This document shows, piece after piece, positions 9,303-18,830 of a DNA stretch of 41,587 nt (the first letter of the stretch is position 1; each line of letters starts with the position of its first letter). The position numbers and the translations under genes are program-made. A model generated the notes under the pieces. That model was not told the DNA's origin and made no database searches. It saw only the letters and a list, made by a program, of their open reading frames with translations. The DNA lies in contig NZ_QRCB01000060.1 in the NCBI RefSeq assembly GCF_009833095.1, positions 1 to 41,587 of the forward strand. The letters run 5' to 3'. The DNA comes from Nitrosomonas sp. JL21. Its GTDB lineage: Bacteria; Pseudomonadota; Gammaproteobacteria; Burkholderiales; Nitrosomonadaceae.

Positions 9303-10670
9303 TTAAAAGAAACGAGCGATAAATGCATTTTCAACCTGTCTGTCCAGCGGTATTTTCACGCGGTGGCCGCTGCCGGGTGCGAGCGACACTGCTTGTCCTC
9401 TGGCATCCAGCATTTGAGACAACTCGATCGTGTAATTTCCGGTCGGGTGTATGATCTCCAAGCGATCGCCCACCTGAAACCGGTTCTTGACCAGGATTTC
9501 AGCCATACCATTGGCAGCATCGAAGCCAGTCACATCACCGACATATTGACTCCGATTGGATTCGGAATGCCCGCGCAGATAGTTCTGCGTCTCCTGCGTG
9601 CTATGGCGTTGATAAAAACCACTGGTATAGCCGCGATTGGCCAATCCCTCCAATTCACTCAGCAGCGCTGGATCGAAAGGTCTATGTGCTACCGCATCAT
9701 CGATGGCCTGGCGGTAAACTTGAGCGGTGCGGGCGACATAATACATGGACTTGGTGCGCCCTTCGATTTTCAAAGAATCAATACCGAGCTTGACCAACCG
9801 CTCCACATGCTCAACTGCGCGCAGATCCTTCGAGTTCATGATATATGTGCCATGCTCATCTTCCATGATCGGCATCAATTGCCCCGGACGCTCTTTTTCT
9901 TCGATCAGATAGACCTGGTCTGCTGCAGGATGGCGAGCAACCGTGCCACAACCGCTTGACAGGTTGGATTCATTGGATTGTTTCATCGCTTCACCAAAAT
10001 TGAAATCAATCGTCTTGATTTCCTGAATATCGCCGCTGGGGTTTTCCTCAGCAGATTTCACGCTGTAATCCCAGCGGCATGAATTGGTACACGTGCCCTG
10101 ATTAGGATCGCGATGATTGAAATATCCCGATAATAAACACCGACCGGAGTATGCAATGCACAGTGCCCCATGCACGAACACTTCCAGTTCCATGTCCGGA
10201 CACTGATCGCGAATTTCGGCAACCTCATCCAAAGATAATTCGCGCGACAGAATCACGCGCGTCAGACCGATCTTCTGCCAGAACTTCACGCCCATGTAAT
10301 TCACAGTATTCGCTTGCACCGACAGGTGAATGGGAATATCGGGCCATTTTTCCCGCACCATCATGATCAAGCCAGGGTCTGCCATGATCAGAGCATCCGG
10401 TTGCATCTCGATGACCGGCGCCATATCCTGCAAATAGGTCTTGATTTTGGCGTTATGCGGCATCAGATTGCTCGCCACGAATAATTTTTTCCCCAAGGCA
10501 TGCGCTTCGGAAATCCCTGTTTTGAGCTGCTCCAACGCAAACTCATTGTTACGCGCTCGCAAGGAGTAACGCGGCTGTCCCGCATACACCGCATCAGCGC
10601 CGAAAGCATAGGCGCAACGCATTTTTTCTAACGAGCCTGCAGGAAGTAAAAGTTCTGGAGGTTTCAACAT
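9303..10670 (-). CDS. trhP: tRNA 5-hydroxyuridine modification protein TrhP (YegQ), peptidase U32 family
   Basis: A 455-residue protein. It opens PPELLLPAGSLEKMRCAYAFGADAVY and carries the U32 signature at about 163-181 (EVFVHGALCIAYSGRCLLS). C171, C178, C194 and C198 are in the arrangement expected for the U32 cysteine cluster. The length and the C-terminal beta-barrel (VGDVTGFDA onward) fit YegQ/TrhP, which with prephenate-dependent chemistry hydroxylates wobble U34 in certain tRNAs. It is divergent from dnaE and tail-to-tail with the YheT-like hydrolase. It was historically labelled a collagenase-like protease; the tRNA role is the better-supported one. Confidence 0.92.
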   Translation of the reverse strand: MLKPPELLLPAGSLEKMRCAYAFGADAVYAGQPRYSLRARNNEFALEQLKTGISEAHALGKKLFVASNLMPHNAKIKTYLQDMAPVIEMQPDALIMADPGLIMMVREKWPDIPIHLSVQANTVNYMGVKFWQKIGLTRVILSRELSLDEVAEIRDQCPDMELEVFVHGALCIAYSGRCLLSGYFNHRDPNQGTCTNSCRWDYSVKSAEENPSGDIQEIKTIDFNFGEAMKQSNESNLSSGCGTVARHPAADQVYLIEEKERPGQLMPIMEDEHGTYIMNSKDLRAVEHVERLVKLGIDSLKIEGRTKSMYYVARTAQVYRQAIDDAVAHRPFDPALLSELEGLANRGYTSGFYQRHSTQETQNYLRGHSESNRSQYVGDVTGFDAANGMAEILVKNRFQVGDRLEIIHPTGNYTIELSQMLDARGQAVSLAPGSGHRVKIPLDRQVENAFIARFF

Positions 10671-10865
10671 AATGTAAAATAAAGTCCGAGGTGATCAATA
10701 ATGAGCGATGGATATGGATCAGCTTCTGTATCCACGCGCTCAGCTTGGGAAATTCAGGAAAACGACTGCATTGCGTTTTTTTTGAGCTTCCCTGGAAGTA
10801 AGGTTTTCTACTGGCATTTCATTCCACTGAACAAACAGGTTATTCCAGCATTGAATTGTAACACT

Positions 10866-13800
10866 ATGACCACTGGCCCTGCTTTTATTCACTTACGCTT
10901 GCATAGCGAATTCTCCATCCTGGACAGCACCATCCGCATTCCGGATGTGATTGCAAAAGCTGTGGCTGATCAGATGCCGGCGCTGGCGCTGACCGACCTA
11001 TCCAACCTGTTCGGTCTGGTCAAATTTTATCAGTCTGCTTATAAAAAAGGTATTAAACCGATACTGGGCTGCGATGTGTGGATCACCAATGAAACCGACC
11101 GCAGCAAACCCGGCCGATTGCTACTGCTGTGCCAAAATCATGGGGGTTATCTGCGTCTATCACGGTTGCTGTCACGGGCTTACCGGGAAAATCAATACCA
11201 AGGCAGAGCCGAAATCCGGTCGGCATGGCTGGAACCCGATGAATCAGGCACTGACGGGTTGATTGCATTATCCGGCGCCCGCTTTGGCGACATCGGCTTA
11301 TCCATTGCTCTGGGCAACATACGCCAGGCCGAGACCCAGGCGCAACAATGGACGCGAATGTTTCCAGATCGTTTCTACATTGAAATTCAGCGTGATGGCC
11401 ATGCCAACGACGCGATGCTGGTGCAACAGTCGCTGTTGCTGGCACGGCAATTCGATTTGCCGGTCGTGGCCACCCAGGCGGTGCAGTTCTTGAATGCCGA
11501 AGACTACCGCGCGCACGAAGCGCGCGTGTGCATCGCTGAAGGCTACATTTTGGAAGATAAGCGCCGTCCCAAAGAATTCACTGCACAACAATTTTTCAAG
11601 ACACAGGCTGAAATTACTCAACTGTTTGCGGACATTCCCAGCGCGCTCGCGAATACGCTGGAAATCGCCAAACGTTGCAATCTAACGCTGGAGCTGGGCG
11701 TGAATCGGCTGCCGGTATTTCCGACCCCGAACAATGAAAGCCTTGATCTATATTTACGCAGCCAGGCTGAAACCGGTCTGCAAATCCGCATGGAAAGTTT
11801 GTTCCCAGATGCCGAGTTGCGTAACGGTAAATTGCCGCAATACCTGGCTCGCTTGGATTTTGAAGTCAATACCATCATTCAGATGGGATTTGCCGGTTAT
11901 TTCCTGATCGTGGCCGACTTCATCAACTGGGCCAAGCACAACAACGTTCCGGTCGGGCCCGGGCGCGGCTCCGGAGCTGGCTCATTAGTGGCCTATTCGC
12001 TGGGCATCACTGACCTCGATCCATTGCGCTATGATTTGCTGTTTGAGCGTTTTCTCAATCCCGAGCGCGTCTCGATGCCCGATTTCGATATCGATTTTTG
12101 CCAGGATCGGCGCGAATTAGTGATCGAATACGTCAAGCAGCGCTATGGCACCGGCAAAGTATCTCAAATCGCCACGTTTGGCACCATGGCCGCCAAAGCT
12201 GTCATCCGCGATATCGGCCGGGTATTGGATTTACCGTACAACTTTGTCGACCAGCTCGCCAAATTGGTGCCGTTTGAGATCGGCATGACACTGAAAAAAG
12301 CCCGCCAACTGGAACCCCAGCTTAATTTGCGCGCCGAGGCCGAAGAAGATGTCCACAATCTGCTGGAACTGGCCGAAAGCCTGGAGGGTATCACACGCAA
12401 TATTGGCATGCATGCCGGCGGCGTGCTGATCGCCTCGAGCGAAATCACCGACTTTTGTCCCATTTATTGCACCGAATCGGGCGATTCGGTCGTCAGCCAA
12501 CTGGATAAGGACGACGTCGAAAAAATTGGATTGGTCAAATTCGATTTTCTGGGATTACGCACCCTCACCACGCTGGATCGCGCCGTCAGTTATATACGCC
12601 AGTTGCATGCAAGCACCAGTTCTTTCGCCGAGCCAAAAACCGATCAGTCAGCCTCGCTTTTTTCGCTGACCACCTTGCCACTGGAAGACGAACTGACTTA
12701 TGCGCTGATGCGAAAAGGCAACGCAGTCGGTATTTTCCAGTTTGAATCGCGCGGCATGGTCGATTTATTGCAGAAGGCAAAACCGGATCGGTTCGAGGAC
12801 ATCATCGCATTGGTCGCGTTATACCGTCCGGGGCCAATGGATTTGATTCCCGAGTTCATTGATCGCAAGCATGGCAGGAAAACCATCGAATATCTCGATC
12901 CCCGGCTTGAATCGATACTCGGGCCGACCTACGGCATCATGATTTATCAGGAACAGGTCATGCAGATCGCGCAGGTGATCGGTGGTTACAGCCTGGGCAG
13001 CGCCGATCTGCTGCGCCGCGCGATGGGCAAGAAAAAAGTCGAGGAAATGGCGCAGCAACGCGATATTTTCGTGGCGGGCGCAGTCGGCAACGGTTTGAGC
13101 GAAGATAAGGCAACCGAATTGTTCGGCCTGATGGAGAAATTCGCCGGCTATGGTTTCAATAAATCGCATGCCGCCGCGTATGCGCTGATCGCATTCCAGA
13201 CCGCCTATCTGAAGGCGCACTATCCAGCAGAGTTCATGGCTGCTTGCTTGTCTGCGGATATGGATGACACCGATAAAGTGCATATCTTCGTCGAAGACAG
13301 TCTCGCCAATGGATTGACCATCCTGCCTCCGGACATCAACCAATCCGAATACCGCTTCATCCCGATCGACAGCAAAACCATCCGCTTTGGTCTCGGTGCA
13401 GTGAAAGGCACCGGTGAATCGGCGATCGGCTCGATCATTGCAGTACGCGAACAAAGCGGTGCATTCACTGATTTGTTTGATTTCTGCCATCGCGTCGACC
13501 GCAGAATTGCGAATCGCCGCGTGATGGAATCATTGATTCGCGTCGGCGCGTTCGATACCCTCAATCCGAACCGCGCCAGCCTGATGGCGTCAGTCGGCCT
13601 GGCGATCGAAGCAGCCGAACAGAAGAGTGAAGCCGTCAGTCAAACGGCCCTTTTTGCTGAATCATCCGAGCAATCCCCTTTGCATACGCAACTCCTATCC
13701 ACAGAAGCCTGGTCTGAGCGGGAAAAATTGCATCAGGAAAAAATCAGCCTGGGCTATTATTTCAGCGGCCATCCTTTCAATACCTACGCTCATGAACTGA

Positions 13801-14387
13801 AACGCTTCATCCGCACCCGCTTGGATCGGCTGATGCCTCAGCGCGAGCCTCAACTGCTGGCCGGCATCATCCATTCAATCCGCGTGCAAATGACCCGCCG
13901 CGGCAGAATGTGCGTGATCAATCTGGATGATGGCAAAGCGCGCGTCGAAGTCGTGGTCTTCAGTGAAGTGTTCGATGCACATCGCGCCTGGTTGAAGGAA
14001 GATCAGTTGTTGATCGTCGAAGCCAAAGTGGGCATGCGCGGATATGGCGGCGATGACGGCGATGAGCTGCGCATCACCGCCGAGCAGCTGTACGACTTGG
14101 CGGGCATCCGTTCGCGTTTTGCCAAACAAATCAGAATTCATTGCAATCCGTCGACACTCAGCCAGGTATCCAGCCTGAAAGCATTGCTGGCTCCTTTTTC
14201 CAGTCAGGCGCAATCATCCGCTATCGCGACCAGCGGGTCCTCATGTCCGGTTGCCATCGTGTATCGCACGGATTGCGCCAGCGGCGAACTCGAATTGGGC
14301 AACGACTGGCGAGTGAATTTGCACGAGGATTTACTCCAATCGTTGACAACACATTTCAAGACAGGCAATGTTGAAATTGTTTATTGA
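10866..14387 (+). CDS. dnaE: DNA polymerase III alpha subunit
   Basis: The replicative polymerase catalytic subunit, 1173 residues from the ATG at 10866. An N-terminal PHP domain (FIHLRLHSEFSILD onward) is followed by the palm with PDFDIDF, whose aspartates D406 and D408 are the metal ligands, then the VGPGRGSGAGSLVAY and GYGFNKSHAAAYA segments. After these come the fingers and tandem helix-hairpin-helix region and an OB fold (GRMCVINLDDGKARVEVVVF). An in-frame ATG at 10701 would add 55 residues that do not look like DnaE. The gene is monocistronic as far as can be seen, and it is followed by a drop in GC content. Confidence 0.97.
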   Translation: MTTGPAFIHLRLHSEFSILDSTIRIPDVIAKAVADQMPALALTDLSNLFGLVKFYQSAYKKGIKPILGCDVWITNETDRSKPGRLLLLCQNHGGYLRLSRLLSRAYRENQYQGRAEIRSAWLEPDESGTDGLIALSGARFGDIGLSIALGNIRQAETQAQQWTRMFPDRFYIEIQRDGHANDAMLVQQSLLLARQFDLPVVATQAVQFLNAEDYRAHEARVCIAEGYILEDKRRPKEFTAQQFFKTQAEITQLFADIPSALANTLEIAKRCNLTLELGVNRLPVFPTPNNESLDLYLRSQAETGLQIRMESLFPDAELRNGKLPQYLARLDFEVNTIIQMGFAGYFLIVADFINWAKHNNVPVGPGRGSGAGSLVAYSLGITDLDPLRYDLLFERFLNPERVSMPDFDIDFCQDRRELVIEYVKQRYGTGKVSQIATFGTMAAKAVIRDIGRVLDLPYNFVDQLAKLVPFEIGMTLKKARQLEPQLNLRAEAEEDVHNLLELAESLEGITRNIGMHAGGVLIASSEITDFCPIYCTESGDSVVSQLDKDDVEKIGLVKFDFLGLRTLTTLDRAVSYIRQLHASTSSFAEPKTDQSASLFSLTTLPLEDELTYALMRKGNAVGIFQFESRGMVDLLQKAKPDRFEDIIALVALYRPGPMDLIPEFIDRKHGRKTIEYLDPRLESILGPTYGIMIYQEQVMQIAQVIGGYSLGSADLLRRAMGKKKVEEMAQQRDIFVAGAVGNGLSEDKATELFGLMEKFAGYGFNKSHAAAYALIAFQTAYLKAHYPAEFMAACLSADMDDTDKVHIFVEDSLANGLTILPPDINQSEYRFIPIDSKTIRFGLGAVKGTGESAIGSIIAVREQSGAFTDLFDFCHRVDRRIANRRVMESLIRVGAFDTLNPNRASLMASVGLAIEAAEQKSEAVSQTALFAESSEQSPLHTQLLSTEAWSEREKLHQEKISLGYYFSGHPFNTYAHELKRFIRTRLDRLMPQREPQLLAGIIHSIRVQMTRRGRMCVINLDDGKARVEVVVFSEVFDAHRAWLKEDQLLIVEAKVGMRGYGGDDGDELRITAEQLYDLAGIRSRFAKQIRIHCNPSTLSQVSSLKALLAPFSSQAQSSAIATSGSSCPVAIVYRTDCASGELELGNDWRVNLHEDLLQSLTTHFKTGNVEIVY

Positions 14388-14658
14388 ATGAAAAAAATGA
14401 AAGAAATTGCTCTTTTTTTATTTCTTTCTCAGTCATTAGGAAAACTACAACCTTCTGATTCACAATGACTTCCCACTTCCAGTACTATTATTGACGAAAC
14501 GATGTGAATTCTTTGAATGCGCAATCGTCAAAATAAATGAAGTACAAAGCGCTGGACAATGATGTTTAAAGAATAATCGGTTGAGATTGCCTTGCACGGC
14601 GTAGGATTACCGTCCCTAACCCTCATCAAAATTAATTGCACCCCACGATTAACAAGAC
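14388..14658 (+). other. Intergenic, AT-rich, between dnaE and the sulfotransferase gene
   Basis: No gene is visible. An 8-bp inverted repeat (AAAGAAAT at 14401-14408, ATTTCTTT at 14421-14428) has seven T's in its loop and could form a weak dnaE terminator. A TTGACG at 14491-14496 resembles a -35 box, but no good -10 follows at the right spacing. Confidence 0.4.
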
Positions 14659-15615
14659 ATGTTTTATTTGCATCAGTACAGTAACGATAACGAGGACTAT
14701 GTGCTCCACATTGACAAATGTCACCAGTCTATAAGCGGGTGGATTGTCGGAAAGTGCTGTTCAGTGAAGGAATTAATTGTTCGTTATCAATATGTAGAAG
14801 AAAAAATCCCCTTGAATCAAGAGCGTTTTGACGTTGTAGAGTCACTGCGATATCTTGACGTCAATCCATGTTGCGGATTTTCATTTACACCGCAAAGGAA
14901 AGAAAGTCTTACGCTCTGCCTCCAGCGTAACCACTCGGTGATAGAAATCGCAAGCATCGCTTATTTTAAGGAAAAAACGGACAATCGCCCCATCATTTTT
15001 ATTCATATTCCAAAAACGGCAGGTACATCGTTTAGAAATGCCGCCAATGAAATAGAACTTCGAACGCTCTATGATTATGGCGAAAACAACCCCGAAACCT
15101 CCGACATCATCAAAAACTCCATTTATGCAAATGATAGACACTTATTATTTGATTATGTCATGACGAATGAAATACAGTTTTTGGGCGGACATGAGATATC
15201 CGATTATTCTGCTATGTTCAATGAGATTGGACTTTTTTGCACTTTCTTCAGGGAGCCGATCCAGAGGGTAATCTCTGAATATCAGCATGTTGTCAAACAT
15301 TATGACTATCCACATTCGCTGGAGATTTTTTGCACCGACCCAGCTTTTTGCAACCGCCAAACACGACTCGTCAATCATCTGGATCTTGAATCATTCTTTT
15401 TTTTCGGACTTACGGAAGATTACAAGGCATCGTTATCATTGTTCAATACATCAACAGGCCTAATCTTTCCCTATATCGAAACAAATTTGGGGCGTGAAAA
15501 ATGTGAAGACGAATGGTCTATTGATACAGATATCATTGACTTGATCAGATCACACAACCAGGAGGATTTGTTGTTGTACGAAAAAGCCAAAGAAATATTT
15601 TATAACCGAATTTGA
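14659..15615 (+). CDS. Sulfotransferase family 2 protein with N-terminal beta-sandwich module
   Basis: 318 residues. The C-terminal two thirds carry the PAPS-binding signatures: FIHIPKTAGTSF (about 114-125, the 5'-phosphosulfate loop) and FFREPIQRVISEY (about 196-208, the 3'-phosphate site). These place it in the carbohydrate/membrane-associated Sulfotransfer_2 family, which moves sulfate from PAPS to sugar hydroxyls. Residues 1-107 form a separate beta-rich domain with GW at 27-28 and CGF at 72-74; a similar pattern precedes the methyltransferase at 25420-26598. The gene is visibly AT-richer than dnaE and stands alone between unrelated genes, which hints at horizontal gain. No Shine-Dalgarno is obvious. 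The acceptor is unknown; a surface polysaccharide is the likeliest guess. Confidence 0.82.
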   Translation: MFYLHQYSNDNEDYVLHIDKCHQSISGWIVGKCCSVKELIVRYQYVEEKIPLNQERFDVVESLRYLDVNPCCGFSFTPQRKESLTLCLQRNHSVIEIASIAYFKEKTDNRPIIFIHIPKTAGTSFRNAANEIELRTLYDYGENNPETSDIIKNSIYANDRHLLFDYVMTNEIQFLGGHEISDYSAMFNEIGLFCTFFREPIQRVISEYQHVVKHYDYPHSLEIFCTDPAFCNRQTRLVNHLDLESFFFFGLTEDYKASLSLFNTSTGLIFPYIETNLGREKCEDEWSIDTDIIDLIRSHNQEDLLLYEKAKEIFYNRI

Positions 15616-15699
15616 GCAAATAGTGGTTCAGATTTCTTTAATAATAAGTCAGCTATCCATCTGTGGTCTACAACAATTTCATCAATACCCATCTACAAA

Positions 15700-16344
15700 C
15701 TACACTTTTCTCTGCATCGTCAGCAAACGTGAAATCAATATCGCCAGGTAGAGCACGCCGGTAGTTTGCTCGATCATCACGATCGAACGCGCAGAATCCG
15801 AGACGGGTGTTATTTCGCCAAAACCCACGCTGGTCAAGCACGTGAAGCTGAAATACAGTAAATCCCACCACGACGTCGTATTGTCCGGATTATTGGGGCT
15901 ATTGATATAGAAACTGCCAGGCTGTACATGTTCGACCAATGCATAGCAATAGCCGAACACGAAACCAGCCAACACATACAGCGCCGCTGCCGCGAATAGC
16001 TCGTCGAAAGTCATGACATTGTCATGCAACATGTAGCGCAGCAAGCAAACCACCACGAAACCATGAAACATGATTTGCGCGAGCATGTGTGCTGCGATCA
16101 GTTCTGCATGATCAAATAACGCCACCGCGGCATACAGCACCATCGCCGGAACGGCAAATGCGTAGCCCAGCCAAGGCTGATACCAAGCTTTGCGCGACGC
16201 CCGCAACGCCAGAAACAGAATCACCCAATCGTACAACGCCAGAAAAGCCCGTCCTCCGGCGGACTGATCGGCGGCGGGATAGATCGCAATCAGGGTTACC
16301 AACGCCAACAGCAACCAGAAATTGGGAAATGACGTTATTCGCAT
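15700..16344 (-). CDS. Six-TM voltage-gated-type potassium channel (Ion_trans_2)
   Basis: 214 residues with six hydrophobic segments at about 8-23, 33-49, 58-77, 82-103, 115-137 and 186-208. Between the last two lies a pore loop, DLLYFSFTCLTSVGFGEITP, whose filter SVGFGE (172-177) is a variant of the potassium-channel TVGYGD. There is no cytosolic RCK/TrkA domain and no clear arginine-rich S4 sensor, so gating cannot be predicted. The potassium preference is inferred from the filter. It is a single gene, convergent with the sulfotransferase gene across an 84-base gap. Confidence 0.8.
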   Translation of the reverse strand: MRITSFPNFWLLLALVTLIAIYPAADQSAGGRAFLALYDWVILFLALRASRKAWYQPWLGYAFAVPAMVLYAAVALFDHAELIAAHMLAQIMFHGFVVVCLLRYMLHDNVMTFDELFAAAALYVLAGFVFGYCYALVEHVQPGSFYINSPNNPDNTTSWWDLLYFSFTCLTSVGFGEITPVSDSARSIVMIEQTTGVLYLAILISRLLTMQRKV

Positions 16345-16790
16345 GACAAATCGGTACTAAACATGGCTTTCATGGAAATCATTGGCTGAAAATTCAGTGT
16401 ACAGCAATTTTGATTTCATCAACCTGCGAAGGCAAATTTCTGAGAGAATAAACTGTAGGAATTTTGGAAGAAAGCCCAAGAAAACGCGAAATAACCAGAA
16501 AAGAAAACTTAGTCGAAGTGCAAGCAATAGCGTAGGATTTGACTGCAATATCTGTCGAAAATGATCAGCCTTACATGGATCACTCATCGGCATCTCATGG
16601 TGTGTCACTCTGATCGCATAACCAGCATGCGATCACCGCCTCAAAGCTTTCTCATCGACTGGCATCGCCAAGTCATTCATTGATGGTCGTGGCCGATTAT
16701 TTTAAAGCGGGTTCTCGCTTGAGCATTTTCCTGAATATCCGAATTGCTGATTTTGACTCTATAACCACAACTGGGAATCTAATTAAAATA
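16345..16790. other. Intergenic region between channel gene and rlpA
   Basis: About 450 bases with no convincing gene. Short open frames exist on both strands, but none has a family-like sequence or ribosome binding site. The region contains the 9-bp hairpin listed separately at 16611-16635 and the divergent promoters that the two flanking genes must use. Confidence 0.5.
16611..16635. repeat. Perfect 9-bp inverted repeat with 7-nt loop
   Basis: TGATCGCAT (16611-16619) and ATGCGATCA (16627-16635) are exact reverse complements around AACCAGC. No T-tract follows on either strand, so it is not a typical terminator. About 155 bases upstream of the rlpA start, it could be an operator for a dimeric regulator or an RNA hairpin. 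Confidence 0.5.
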
Positions 16791-17513
16791 ATGAACCATT
16801 CCTTAATTTTTTGCGCCTGCCTCATAGTGATAAGCGGTTGCGCTGCAATAGAGCAACCCCATGACACTAGCGGCAAAACACCGCCAACCCTGGAATCGGC
16901 GGACAACCCCACTCCAGCAGAACCAATTCCGATTGTTAAATCCGCACCGTCAAGCGCATCCATTCAGAAAGCAAAGCCGCTAGGGTCCCCACCGAGTCTT
17001 TCTCAGACTGCTGACAATTCAACACCCGATCCATCCTGGCCCACTGAAACAGGTTATGCAACATATTACGCCGCTGAGATGGAAGGCCGGTTGACTGCCA
17101 GCGGAGAACCCTACGACGCCGGGCAATTGACCGCCGCGCATAAAACCATACCGATCGGCAGCCTGGTTCGCATCACTAACCCTAAAACGAAGCGGCAAGT
17201 CGTGGTGCGCATCAATGACCGATGGGGAGGCGGCGGCGACCGCATCATCAATCTATCGAAACATGCGGCTGAACAACTTGAATTCGGCAAATCCGGACTG
17301 GTTTTCGTGCACGTCGACGTAGAATCCGTTCCCGCTAAAAGCGTCACGGCATCAACCGGCCCGCGGCCTGCGCCCCTGCCCGAGCGGATCGAGGAGACTG
17401 AATCGGTGAACCACTCAAAGCTGAGCATTTGCCAGAATGAAGCGGATATTCTCGGACTTACGGGAGAATTCTTTCGCAATCACGTCGCGGGGTGTTTAGC
17501 GCGCGGAAAATGA
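16791..17513 (+). CDS. rlpA: RlpA-like septal-ring lipoprotein / lytic transglycosylase
   Basis: The ATG at 16791 gives 240 residues and places a lipobox at the right distance (VISGC, C17), so the protein is a predicted lipoprotein; an in-frame upstream TTG would bury this signal. A Pro/Ser-rich spacer (about 20-85) leads to a double-psi beta-barrel: ATYYAAEMEGRLTASGEPYD, then LTAAHKTIPIGS with H117, then RINDRW with D143. The 26-residue distance matches the catalytic His/Asp pair of Pseudomonas RlpA, which cleaves peptidoglycan glycan strands lacking stem peptides. There is no C-terminal SPOR domain; instead a short tail of about 60 residues follows, including two cysteines. It is convergent with sucB. 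Confidence 0.87.
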   Translation: MNHSLIFCACLIVISGCAAIEQPHDTSGKTPPTLESADNPTPAEPIPIVKSAPSSASIQKAKPLGSPPSLSQTADNSTPDPSWPTETGYATYYAAEMEGRLTASGEPYDAGQLTAAHKTIPIGSLVRITNPKTKRQVVVRINDRWGGGGDRIINLSKHAAEQLEFGKSGLVFVHVDVESVPAKSVTASTGPRPAPLPERIEETESVNHSKLSICQNEADILGLTGEFFRNHVAGCLARGK

Positions 17514-17568
17514 GTTTTCAAAGCAGCAACGCAGCCATCCAAGACGGGATTTACTATTGATTGCCTTG

Positions 17569-18819
17569 TCACGCTTCCAACAGTGGACTCATCGGATATT
17601 CCAGCGCTTCTTTCATTGCCACCAATGATAACACCGCTTCGCGGCCGTCGATGATGCGATGGTCGTAAGACAGCGCCAGATAATTCATCGGACGGATCAC
17701 GATTTGCCCGTTTTCAACGACCGGGCGTTCCTTGGTTGCATGAATGCCCAGGATGGCGCTCTGCGGCGGATTAATGATCGGTGTCGATAACATGGAACCG
17801 AACACGCCGCCGTTGGTAATCGAAAACGTGCCGCCGCTGAGTTCTTCAAGGGTTAGTTTGCCATCCTGCGCGCGCTTGGCAAAATCGGCTATTTGCAACT
17901 CGATTTCGGCCAAGGTCAACCGGTCGGCATCACGAATGACCGGCACCACGAGTCCTCGCGGGCTTCCGACTGCAATGCCGATATCGTAGTAGTCGTGGTA
18001 AACGATCTCGTTTCCTTCTACCGATGCGTTAACAATTGGGTATTTCTTCAGCGCAGCGATGACCGCTTTAACAAAGAACGACATGAAACCGAGCTTGACG
18101 CCGTATTCTTTCTCGAATTCAACTTTATAGCGCGTGCGCAAATCGATGACGGCCTGCATATTGACTTCGTTGAACGTCGTCAGAATGGCAGCGGTCGACT
18201 GGGATTCAACCAGGCGTTCAGCAATTCGCTGCCGCAGCCGGGACATTGCAATCCGGCGATCGACACGCGTTCCTTTTGCTTGGAAGTCGGGTGCTGCCGC
18301 AGGCTCATCGGCAGGCGCTGCTGCAGCGACCGACGATTTATTGGCGATGTACGTCTGCACATCTTCCTTGGTAATGCGGCCACCCAGTCCTGTGCCTTTG
18401 ATCGCGCTGGTCTCCATGGTTTTCAGATTATTTTCTTCGACTAACTTGCGCGCGGCCGGCATCAGCATCGGAATCGCTGCATCGGAAGCCTCGGCCTTGG
18501 CGGTTACCGTGCTTTTAGGTTCATCGGCCGGTTTCTCCGGCGCAGAAGGTTTTTTAGCCTGATCATCCGGTTTCGGTGATGCATTGGTTTCGATCATCGC
18601 AATTACCTCTCCACTGACCACCGTGGCGCCGTCTTTTTTCAGAATTTCAGCCAGCACGCCCGCGCTCGGGGCAGGTAATTCGAGGACAACCTTATCGGTT
18701 TCGATATCGATCAAATTTTCCGACCGTTCGACAGAATCTCCCGGCTTCTTGTGCCAGGTTACCAGCGTAGCCTCAGCTACGGATTCCGATAACATGGGAA
18801 CTTTGACTTCAACACGCAT
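17569..18819 (-). CDS. sucB: 2-oxoglutarate dehydrogenase E2 (dihydrolipoyl succinyltransferase)
   Basis: 416 residues in the classic E2 layout: a lipoyl domain with the modified lysine in IETDKVVLE (K43), an Ala/Pro/Lys-rich linker, the peripheral subunit-binding domain (about 116-158, PAARKLVEENN to TKEDVQTYI), and a catalytic domain ending in SYDHRIIDG (H387, D391). It transfers the succinyl group from lipoate to CoA. Segments such as GTFSITNGGVFGS and the overall length fit the succinyl rather than acetyl or branched-chain enzyme. A strong AGGGGG site precedes the ATG, 11 bases after the sucA stop. No lpdA (E3) follows; the next gene, rlpA, is convergent. Confidence 0.96.
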   Translation of the reverse strand: MRVEVKVPMLSESVAEATLVTWHKKPGDSVERSENLIDIETDKVVLELPAPSAGVLAEILKKDGATVVSGEVIAMIETNASPKPDDQAKKPSAPEKPADEPKSTVTAKAEASDAAIPMLMPAARKLVEENNLKTMETSAIKGTGLGGRITKEDVQTYIANKSSVAAAAPADEPAAAPDFQAKGTRVDRRIAMSRLRQRIAERLVESQSTAAILTTFNEVNMQAVIDLRTRYKVEFEKEYGVKLGFMSFFVKAVIAALKKYPIVNASVEGNEIVYHDYYDIGIAVGSPRGLVVPVIRDADRLTLAEIELQIADFAKRAQDGKLTLEELSGGTFSITNGGVFGSMLSTPIINPPQSAILGIHATKERPVVENGQIVIRPMNYLALSYDHRIIDGREAVLSLVAMKEALEYPMSPLLEA

Positions 18820-18830
18820 GAGTGCCCCCT

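Noticed and set aside
10701..10865. 55-residue N-terminal extension of DnaE
   Set aside because: The frame is open, but the residues do not resemble DnaE and the conserved PHP start fits the ATG at 10866.
16357..16608. Small proteins between the channel gene and rlpA
   Set aside because: Overlapping short frames on both strands, with no ribosome site, family resemblance or signal sequence.
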